Below, piece after piece: positions 5,749 to 11,879 of a stretch of DNA of 13,963 bases (position 1 is the first letter of the stretch; each line of letters opens with the position of its first letter). Source of the DNA: Bacteroidales bacterium UBA2939 (GTDB lineage Bacteria; Bacteroidota; Bacteroidia; Bacteroidales; P3); the NCBI GenBank assembly GCA_002349055.1, contig DECD01000054.1, positions 195,649-209,611 of the forward strand. Reading direction: 5' to 3'. Position numbers and translations under genes: made by a program. The notes under the pieces were generated by a model. It was not told the DNA's origin, did no database searches, and worked only from the letters and a program-made list of their open reading frames with translations.

Positions 5749-8292
5749 ATGAAGAAAATAGTCTTAGCAATTGTAATTATATTTCATTTCAACCTCTTTT
5801 GTCAAGCGCAAGAGATTCCAGAACAGAATACTATCGATATTGCACTTTATGATAGTTTATGTCCTGGATTTGGGGAAAGATATAGAACTATTCAGACTTG
5901 CAAATACTCTGAAGCGTTTAATATAGAGAGATCAATTGCTCTTTTAAAAGACGTTGTTTTACAAATTGAAAAGGGGAATGGTCTGTTCGATGATGTAAAC
6001 TATTTTGAGGCAATACGGCTATTATGCACAAAGTATTTATTAACTGGAGATTATAGGCATATTGATTCCGTTTTGTTCGCATCAAAAAAATTCTTATTTG
6101 AGAATATCGATAATCCTTTTGATATCAAGGATCTATATAAGATTAATCGTGTTGCATCCTGGATTGATATAAGGAATGGTAAATATGAGTCTGCTCAAAA
6201 AACATTAGAAAATGTAATTAAGGAAGAAACGGATAGTATTGAATACCTATCAGCTTTACAGGATTTAGCTATTTGTTATATTCTAACAGAACAATATGAT
6301 AAATTCACTAAAACAGCAAAGCAATCCTTGGCTATTTCCGACAATTTGCCATCACAAGATAATACCTACTTTTTCAAAGTGACATCAAAGAAACTAAAGG
6401 CATACCTTTATATTTTCTCAGAAAATAACATTCAGAAAGGAATAAAAACATTAGAGGATTTAGAGCAGGAACTGAAAAATAATGATATGATGCAACGATT
6501 AAGATGTTCCGTGTTGAATGATTTAAGTTATTTATATCTTGATAACAATCAGACGGATAATTACATTCAAGCAAAAAGGGAGATATTAAAAAACACTATT
6601 CTTTCGGATGAGGAAAAAGTCGATGTATTAGAAAGTCTTGTGGGTGCAGAATGGATAAATGCATCAGACAAAGAAATAGTAAGGCATACATTAATGCATG
6701 GTAATTTGGTAAAAAACATCGCAATAGACAATCTAAAATTGTATCCGGCAACAAAAAACATTGCTTTATGGCCACAACTGATGGAAAGAATTGATAAAGA
6801 CTCCTATATTTTAAATAGATTTCCAGATAATAACGAGGTATGTGGTTTTTGTTACGATAATCTTCTATTTCTCAAAAACCAACTCTTGTCATCCGATTAT
6901 GCTATAAGAAAATATGTATATCAGTATGGTGATGTTGATTGTAAAAAACTCCTATCCGAGATAGACTCACTTAGAGAGTATATTATTTATCAAGCAGCAA
7001 ATGAAAAATATGGAGAATCCTATTCATATGACCTGTCTTTTTATGAGACAGATTTAATGAAAAGGCTTCCTATGTCAAAGATTATTGACGACCAAATTAA
7101 AACATGGAAAGACATTTCATTGGCACTGAAAGAAGATGAGATTGCCATAGAAATAACCGATTGTGTTGTATTATTTCCACAAGACAGCGTATATAGTCAA
7201 TTGATGGCACTAATTGTTACAAAGAACTGTGCATCTCCAATTTGTGTTAAGCTAGGGAACTATTATGAGATTGCCGATGAATTAAGGCTATTGTTCTCGG
7301 GTGATGCTCTAAACATTAATGATGTTTATTCCACTCCAAATAACACAATTTATCAGCTTCTTTGGATGAAGCTGGAGAAACATTTGTTGGGCATGAAAAC
7401 AGTTTATATTTCTACAAATACACTTCTGTCCTTTGTTAATGTTGGCGCACTGATGGCTCCTGATGGAGAAAGAGTGTCTGATAAATATAATGTAAGGATG
7501 GTATCGTCCACAGCGGAGATTATTAATGGTTTGGGTGGCGAACAATACACAAATGCGGTCTTATTTGGAGGAGGTAGTTTTGGTAATCAGTATACGGCAG
7601 ATGAAAATTTATATGCAGAAGTGATTCGCGCAATCTCCGATCGGGGTGATTTTAAAGAACTAACTGGAACAATTGAAGAGGTAAATGCTATATATGATGA
7701 GTTAAGAAAGAGAAATGTTCAAACACAACGTTATATAGGCGCGGATGCTACAGAGAGAAACTTTAGATTATTAAATGGAGCTGCAAACCAAATAATACAT
7801 ATTGCAACACATTGTTTTTCCATAACGGACATGGAAAACAGCAAGTTCTTATCGCAACTAATGGCTATAGATACAAGAGAAAGTGCGATGATAGGAACTG
7901 GTTTCATCCTGGCAAATGCAAATGTTTCATGGAATAAAAGTGCTTATTATAAGCCACTCGAGGATGGAATACTTTTGTCTGAGGATATTTCAAGACTTAA
8001 TCTAAACGGCTGTGATTTACTTGTTTTGTCTGGGTGCCAGTCAGGCAAAGGAAAAGTAGATAAAGATGGCGTTTATGGTTTGCAACGGGCTTTTAAACGG
8101 GCTGGAGTTAAATCCATGCTATTGTCTTTGTGGAATGTTGATGATAATGTTACAAAAGAATTCATGGTGTCATTTTATAAATCTCTAATGTTGACCAACA
8201 ATAAGTATACTGCATATACCCACGCTCAAAACGAGATACGTAGTAAATATTCTAATCCTTATTACTGGGCAGCCTTTATCATGCTTGACTGA
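5749..8292 (+). CDS. Exported TPR-CHAT caspase-like protease
   Basis: An 847-aa protein with a signal peptide (1-22, ending near CQA before QE), a long helical N-terminal region with TPR-like units (about 25-440), and a C-terminal CHAT domain from the IALKEDEIAIEI-like stretch (about 455) to the end. In the CHAT fold (peptidase clan CD, relatives of separase and of Csx29/TPR-CHAT) the catalytic pair is visible: His688 in IIHIATHCF and Cys763 in LVLSGCQSGKG, followed by GLQRAFKRAGVKSMLLSLWNV (770-791) and the terminal PYYWAAFIML. So it is probably active. ATG 5749 is chosen because the signal peptide starts there; a TTG at 5743 adds only two residues. The gene is strikingly AT-rich compared with the genes further left (16 of 60 bases G/C at 6181-6240). 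The TPR part may sense a ligand or bind the anti-sigma tail or the C14 protease. Confidence 0.9.
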   Translation: MKKIVLAIVIIFHFNLFCQAQEIPEQNTIDIALYDSLCPGFGERYRTIQTCKYSEAFNIERSIALLKDVVLQIEKGNGLFDDVNYFEAIRLLCTKYLLTGDYRHIDSVLFASKKFLFENIDNPFDIKDLYKINRVASWIDIRNGKYESAQKTLENVIKEETDSIEYLSALQDLAICYILTEQYDKFTKTAKQSLAISDNLPSQDNTYFFKVTSKKLKAYLYIFSENNIQKGIKTLEDLEQELKNNDMMQRLRCSVLNDLSYLYLDNNQTDNYIQAKREILKNTILSDEEKVDVLESLVGAEWINASDKEIVRHTLMHGNLVKNIAIDNLKLYPATKNIALWPQLMERIDKDSYILNRFPDNNEVCGFCYDNLLFLKNQLLSSDYAIRKYVYQYGDVDCKKLLSEIDSLREYIIYQAANEKYGESYSYDLSFYETDLMKRLPMSKIIDDQIKTWKDISLALKEDEIAIEITDCVVLFPQDSVYSQLMALIVTKNCASPICVKLGNYYEIADELRLLFSGDALNINDVYSTPNNTIYQLLWMKLEKHLLGMKTVYISTNTLLSFVNVGALMAPDGERVSDKYNVRMVSSTAEIINGLGGEQYTNAVLFGGGSFGNQYTADENLYAEVIRAISDRGDFKELTGTIEEVNAIYDELRKRNVQTQRYIGADATERNFRLLNGAANQIIHIATHCFSITDMENSKFLSQLMAIDTRESAMIGTGFILANANVSWNKSAYYKPLEDGILLSEDISRLNLNGCDLLVLSGCQSGKGKVDKDGVYGLQRAFKRAGVKSMLLSLWNVDDNVTKEFMVSFYKSLMLTNNKYTAYTHAQNEIRSKYSNPYYWAAFIMLD

Positions 8293-8298
8293 AAATAA

Positions 8299-8330
8299 TT
8301 TCATCAAATCAAAAATGGTTTTTATCTTTG
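8299..8330 (+). promoter_or_regulatory. Bacteroidales promoter for the DUF2971-like gene
   Basis: TATCTTTG (8323-8330) is an exact TAnnTTTG -7 box; TTTC (8299-8302), one mismatch from TTTG, lies 20 nt upstream. It begins directly after the CHAT stop, so the next gene can be transcribed independently of the caspase operon. Transcription would start near 8337-8340. Confidence 0.6.
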
Positions 8331-8396
8331 CATTGATTTCATCGAACCCATGTAACATAGGGGGTAATGGTTTTGTTGTTGTTTAATGTCGTTCAA

Positions 8397-9083
8397 ATGA
8401 ATAAAACTTTATCTGAGATTCTTAAATCAAGAGAAGATCTTTCTGATTATCTCTTTCATTTTACAAAGGGTAGAAATGCGAAAGAACTGCTAATGTCTAT
8501 AATTAATGACAATGCAATCCAAGATGTTAATCATATGGGTAGCATATGTTTTACTGAATCACCGGTGACAATGCTCGCCCCAATGTTTAGTATTTTTAAG
8601 AGATACACTAATCCTATGTATGCTCCATATGGTATTGGCATTCGGAAGAGTCTGATATACGAAATGGGAGGACGACCAGTAATATATGGAGATAGTACTG
8701 ATCAAAACCAACTTCCTGATTCAATGCAGTGGCGTTTTGAGTTATTTTTCCCCCAACAACATGACTTTACTTGGTTACGAGAGTGGAGGCTTCAAAAAAC
8801 AAATATTGAATTATCATTTGATAATTGTTTCGTCATTGTAGACACAAATAATGACATTCTTGAATTAAGACATTTATTCTATGATGTGGATGATATTGAT
8901 GTGGATGCTCAACCAGAAGATGGTGGCGTCCGGACAGAATACCATATTTATTGTTCAAGAAAATATAAGGTAGTTTCAATGGAAGACATTTTAAAAGTGT
9001 GTCTATTGAATAAAAAGCAGCTTCAAAAAGAATTGTTAGAACAACCAATTCAAGACCATCTATACTATTCCACTTGGGAATAA
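8397..9083 (+). CDS. DUF2971-like protein, possibly ADP-ribosyltransferase-fold
   Basis: 228 aa from ATG 8397. An in-frame ATG at 8367 would add ten hydrophobic residues (MVLLLFNVVQ); I prefer 8397 because the first motif then sits close to the N-terminus. Motifs: LFHFTKG (19-25), ICFTES (50-55), a glycine/tyrosine-rich APYGIGIRKSL (76-86), GGRPVIYGD (91-99) and FTWLREWRL (124-132). The order H-F-T, then [CF]-[FT]-x-E, then R-P-V-x-Y, then W-x3-E-W-R resembles DUF2971. In my reading it also loosely resembles the NAD-binding scaffold of DarT-like ADP-ribosyltransferases. This is motif-level resemblance only. No signal peptide, so presumably cytoplasmic. AT-rich like the preceding gene, with its own promoter. 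Could be a toxin or defence effector; there is no obvious antitoxin next to it. Confidence 0.5.
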   Translation: MNKTLSEILKSREDLSDYLFHFTKGRNAKELLMSIINDNAIQDVNHMGSICFTESPVTMLAPMFSIFKRYTNPMYAPYGIGIRKSLIYEMGGRPVIYGDSTDQNQLPDSMQWRFELFFPQQHDFTWLREWRLQKTNIELSFDNCFVIVDTNNDILELRHLFYDVDDIDVDAQPEDGGVRTEYHIYCSRKYKVVSMEDILKVCLLNKKQLQKELLEQPIQDHLYYSTWE

Positions 9084-9090
9084 TTATTCC
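9077..9090. repeat. Perfect 14-bp palindrome over the stop codon
   Basis: GGAATAATTATTCC is a perfect palindrome that includes the TAA stop (9081-9083) of the DUF2971-like gene. It is followed by a pyrimidine-rich stretch and the leader of the helicase gene. It could serve as a weak terminator or as a protein-binding site upstream of the helicase gene. Confidence 0.45.
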
Positions 9091-9093
9091 TCT

Positions 9094-9128
9094 TTGTTAA
9101 CCTTTTGTTTGTTTCTGACATAAAAGAG
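9094..9128 (+). promoter_or_regulatory. Candidate promoter/leader element before the helicase gene
   Basis: TTGTTAACCTTT (9094-9105), TTTC (9112-9115) and AAGAG (9124-9128) recur in the same order and at almost the same spacing at 11212-11245, before the first small membrane gene. No Bacteroidales -7 box is present here, which leaves room for an alternative sigma factor. Function is inference from the repetition. Confidence 0.35.
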
Positions 9129-9154
9129 CAGAAACAAGCAAATAGGTTAGCATT

Positions 9155-11218
9155 ATGGAGAACATAAAATTCGCAATTGATCAGACGAATGTCGAGCAGC
9201 AGAAGGCATTCGAACTCATCGCCAACACCAATACCAGCCTTTTTATCACCGGTAAGGCAGGGACGGGTAAGAGCACCTTCATCAAAACTATTCAGGAGGA
9301 GATTGACAAGAATTTCCTTGTACTGGCACCGACAGGTATAGCTGCGCTTAATGTTGGTGGGCAAACAATGCACTCCTTCTTCGGTTTTCCTTTCGAGGTG
9401 GTGTGCCCCGGGACAAGAATGGAAGTCTCGGAGGAAAAGCAAACAGTTCTCAAAAAGGTTGACTCTATTATTATCGACGAGGCTTCTATGGTTCGTGCCG
9501 ACCTGGTGGACGGGATGGATCGATTCCTGCGTCACCTGATGCGGACACACCTGCCGTTCGGCGGCAAGCAGATATTGTTCGTGGGCGACCTATATCAGTT
9601 GCCGCCGGTGGTCAAGATGGGGACCATCGATGAAGAGTTGCTGCGCAAGATGTACGGCGACGGCATGCCGTATTTCTATAAGGCCGATGTGCTGCGTAGG
9701 ATGAATATGCCTAAAATCGAGTTCCAGCACGTCTATCGTCAAAAAGACGAAGACTTTCTGGCAATTCTCGACAGAATACGTGTTTGCCAGGCGACCCAAG
9801 ATGATTTAGCCACACTCAACGAACATATTGGCACAAACGAAGATGTGGAGGATTTCGCCGTTACCCTCACAGCCTACAATAAAATGGCCGAGAACATCAA
9901 CGACAGCAAACTGGCAGAAATAGAGTCGGAAGAGCATACATACGAGGGAGAGTTGGAAGGGAAATTCAGGATACAAGATTCGCCAGTTCCAGCAACATTG
10001 CGAATGAAGGTGGGTGCCCAGGTAATCTTCTGCCGGAATGATTACCCACGTGGTGTGGTGAACGGAACAATAGCCAAAGTGATCGAGTTGGGCGACGATA
10101 GCATCAAGGTTGTATTGAAAGACGGAAAGAAACTCAATGTAGAGAAGATGACTTGGGAGACAAGGGAAAGTGTCTACAATGAAAATACAAAAGCGGTGGA
10201 GTCGGTGACTATAGGGACCTTCACGCAGTATCCATTGAAACTAGCGTGGGCTATCACTATCAACAAGTCTCAGGGAATGACCTTCGACCGAATGCATTTC
10301 GACCTTACGCGCGGGACATTCCTTCCCGGTCAGGCCTACGTGGCTATCAGCCGTATGCGCACGCTGGACGGATTGACATTGAGCAAACCAATCAGCGCCT
10401 ATCACATTATGCCCAATGCAGAGATTGTTGCCTTCTCCAACTCGTTCAACGACGTTGAATTAATAGATGAAGAGCTGGCATTTGGACAGATATTCTACAA
10501 GTATCTTGCGAAAAAGGATTATGACAATGCAGCTCAAGCCTGCCTCCATCAGGCATTGTCAAAGATTAAGAAAGGAGACTTCCGCAATGCCGCCCTGTTG
10601 GTGAAACGGATGTACGATGTGATGCTCGACGATGAGTGTCTGATGGGGGCAACCAATGGCATTCCGCTGCTGAAGGACTGCAGTATGACCTGCAATTTCC
10701 TTAATGCAATGCTGTGCCTTTATTCCGGGCGTTTGGGCGAGGCCATTGGATATACCGATATGGTATTGGCCAGAAAAGCGTGCCTTGAAGCCATGTTTAT
10801 CAAAAGCAGCGCACTCTATCGACTGGAACGCTTCGAGGAGGCGGCCGAGGTAAGCCAGCAGGTTTTCGACGCAGCGAAGGCGTCCGACGATAAGATGCCG
10901 GCGGACAAGAAGCAATACCGGTTTGAAATGAAACTAAATGAGAAGCTTGGGAAGAGCAATGTTGAGACCTGTAAACACCTGTTGAGTCGCTGTCCGGAAT
11001 ACCTTCCTGCCTATAGCGTGATGCGCAAAGAGGCGCTGAGTAACAATATGATGATTGAAATCGGCGAGGAAGAGGAGAATACGTTAGTTCTCTCCTTCAA
11101 CGACAATGAAATATCTGCAGAGGAATTCGAGCAGAAGATAAAAGAGGCCAATGTCAACAGCGTGGAATTCCGGCTGTTTAGCAGAAGGGTGAAGAAAATA
11201 AAAGAGGGTACTTGTTAA
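9155..11218 (+). CDS. Pif1/RecD-like superfamily 1B helicase with TPR-like C-terminal extension
   Basis: 687 aa. Residues 1-430 carry the Pif1/RecD motif set: Walker A GKAGTGKST (33-41), motif Ia LAPTGIAALNVGGQTMHSFF (57-76), Walker B IIIDEASMV (105-113), motif III FVGDLYQLPPV (142-152), FQHVYRQ (190-196), the SH3-like insertion VNGTIAKVIEL (302-312), AITINKSQGMTFDRMHFDL (366-384) and motif VI AYVAISRMRTLDGL (394-407). These predict an ATP-driven 5'-3' DNA helicase, in the cytoplasm. The remaining 250 residues are alpha-helical and TPR-like (LNAMLCLYSGRLGEAIGYTD, 516-535; SALYRLERFEEAAEVSQQV, 552-570), probably for partner binding. ATG 9155 has an intact fold directly after it. The downstream gap to the small membrane genes is only 51 nt, so co-transcription is possible. 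Confidence 0.88.
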   Translation: MENIKFAIDQTNVEQQKAFELIANTNTSLFITGKAGTGKSTFIKTIQEEIDKNFLVLAPTGIAALNVGGQTMHSFFGFPFEVVCPGTRMEVSEEKQTVLKKVDSIIIDEASMVRADLVDGMDRFLRHLMRTHLPFGGKQILFVGDLYQLPPVVKMGTIDEELLRKMYGDGMPYFYKADVLRRMNMPKIEFQHVYRQKDEDFLAILDRIRVCQATQDDLATLNEHIGTNEDVEDFAVTLTAYNKMAENINDSKLAEIESEEHTYEGELEGKFRIQDSPVPATLRMKVGAQVIFCRNDYPRGVVNGTIAKVIELGDDSIKVVLKDGKKLNVEKMTWETRESVYNENTKAVESVTIGTFTQYPLKLAWAITINKSQGMTFDRMHFDLTRGTFLPGQAYVAISRMRTLDGLTLSKPISAYHIMPNAEIVAFSNSFNDVELIDEELAFGQIFYKYLAKKDYDNAAQACLHQALSKIKKGDFRNAALLVKRMYDVMLDDECLMGATNGIPLLKDCSMTCNFLNAMLCLYSGRLGEAIGYTDMVLARKACLEAMFIKSSALYRLERFEEAAEVSQQVFDAAKASDDKMPADKKQYRFEMKLNEKLGKSNVETCKHLLSRCPEYLPAYSVMRKEALSNNMMIEIGEEEENTLVLSFNDNEISAEEFEQKIKEANVNSVEFRLFSRRVKKIKEGTC

Positions 11219-11245
11219 CCTTTGGCATCCTTTCGTCACAAAGAG
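11212..11245 (+). promoter_or_regulatory. Candidate promoter/leader element before the small membrane genes
   Basis: TTGTTAACCTTT (11212-11223) overlaps the helicase stop codon and is followed by TTTC (11231-11234) and AAGAG (11241-11245). CGTC at 11234-11237 resembles the -10 core of many ECF-dependent promoters, with AAC at 11217-11219 as a possible -35 core. The 14-nt gap is a little short for that class. The same arrangement stands at 9094. Confidence 0.35.
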
Positions 11246-11269
11246 TTGTAACAATTAAAAACAATAAAA

Positions 11270-11458
11270 ATGGAAACAATCATTTTATTAGCCATCGCGG
11301 TAAGTCTCGCGTATGGTGTCGGCTGCATGGGCCGCAAACGGAAAATCGGTTTTGGGCTAGCATTTGTCATCTCGCTCTTCAATGTCTTCATCGGCTTGAT
11401 AGCGGTGCTGTGCTCAAAGAAAAATGAGAATAAAGAATCTAACGAAAAGGAGGGCTGA
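11270..11458 (+). CDS. Small two-helix membrane protein
   Basis: 62 aa. METIILLAIAVSLAYGVGCM forms a first membrane helix, GRKRKIG a short basic cytoplasmic loop, and FGLAFVISLFNVFIGLIAVL a second helix; the tail KKNENKESNEKEG is charged. By the positive-inside rule both ends of the basic stretches should be cytoplasmic. I do not recognise a named family. ATG 11270 is preceded by an A-rich leader, typical for Bacteroidales. The stop is 3 nt before the next small gene, which supports co-translation. Role unknown; it may be a membrane accessory of the operon ending in the TPR-protease lipoprotein. Confidence 0.7.
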   Translation: METIILLAIAVSLAYGVGCMGRKRKIGFGLAFVISLFNVFIGLIAVLCSKKNENKESNEKEG

Positions 11459-11461
11459 ATC

Positions 11462-11629
11462 ATGAAAGTTATTGGATGGATTTGTGTCGCACTTGGCGGA
11501 TTATCATTGATTGGGGCTGCATCTGCCGGCCATAGTGCATTCGGACCTTTGTTCTGGCTCGGATTGGGTATAGTCCTGCTGTATTTCGCCAATCGAAAGA
11601 AAAACAATGAAGATGATAAAGAACAATAA
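11462..11629 (+). CDS. Small two-helix membrane protein
   Basis: 55 aa: MKVIGWICVALGGLSLIGAA is a first hydrophobic helix or signal anchor, a short polar turn (SAGHSAFGP) follows, then LFWLGLGIVLLYFA is a second helix, and the tail NRKKNNEDDKEQ is charged. It starts 3 nt after the preceding small gene. A possible earlier start for the following gene would overlap its last 23 nt. Glycine-rich helices suggest close packing, possibly with the other two small proteins. No family recognised; judged real because of start context, spacing and membrane-protein-like composition. Confidence 0.6.
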   Translation: MKVIGWICVALGGLSLIGAASAGHSAFGPLFWLGLGIVLLYFANRKKNNEDDKEQ

Positions 11630-11642
11630 AAACACATGGATT

Positions 11643-11843
11643 ATGAAAAAAGAAAATTTGACACCGGAGAAAATACAGGAGTTCAACAATAAGGTTGAGT
11701 ACAATGAGAGTGCTGCCAGCTGGATGATTGACATCGTCGCTACCCTTATTGCCTGGCCAATGATTATCCTCGCTATTCGCCGGAGAGCGAAATACCACGA
11801 GAGGATTAAACTGAATAATGAAGAAATACCTATGGAACAATAA
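11643..11843 (+). CDS. Small single-span membrane protein
   Basis: 66 aa from ATG 11643: a polar N-terminal segment MKKENLTPEKIQEFNNKVEY, one hydrophobic helix (about 28-42, IDIVATLIAWPMIIL), and a basic, polar C-terminus (AIRRRAKYHERIKLNNEEIP). ATG 11607 is in frame and would add twelve residues while overlapping the previous gene; the Met-Lys-Lys start at 11643 looks more natural. The Arg-rich stretch after the helix places the C-terminus in the cytoplasm. No family recognised. It ends 36 nt before the TPR lipoprotein start. Confidence 0.6.
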   Translation: MKKENLTPEKIQEFNNKVEYNESAASWMIDIVATLIAWPMIILAIRRRAKYHERIKLNNEEIPMEQ

Positions 11844-11866
11844 TAACAGAAACAAACAATAAACAT

Positions 11867-11871
11867 GGAGG
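11867..11871 (+). promoter_or_regulatory. Ribosome binding site deciding the start at 11880
   Basis: GGAGG (11867-11871) stands 8 nt before ATG 11880, a good Shine-Dalgarno sequence, which is uncommon in this window. It overlaps the alternative start ATG at 11865 and favours 11880, where a lipoprotein signal begins directly. Confidence 0.6.
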
Positions 11872-11879
11872 AATCAAAA

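Noticed and set aside
5749..8292. Type III-E CRISPR (Craspase) locus
   Set aside because: No Cas7-11 effector, adaptation genes or repeat-spacer array is present; the only CRISPR-like component is the TPR-CHAT architecture, and this protein has a signal peptide.
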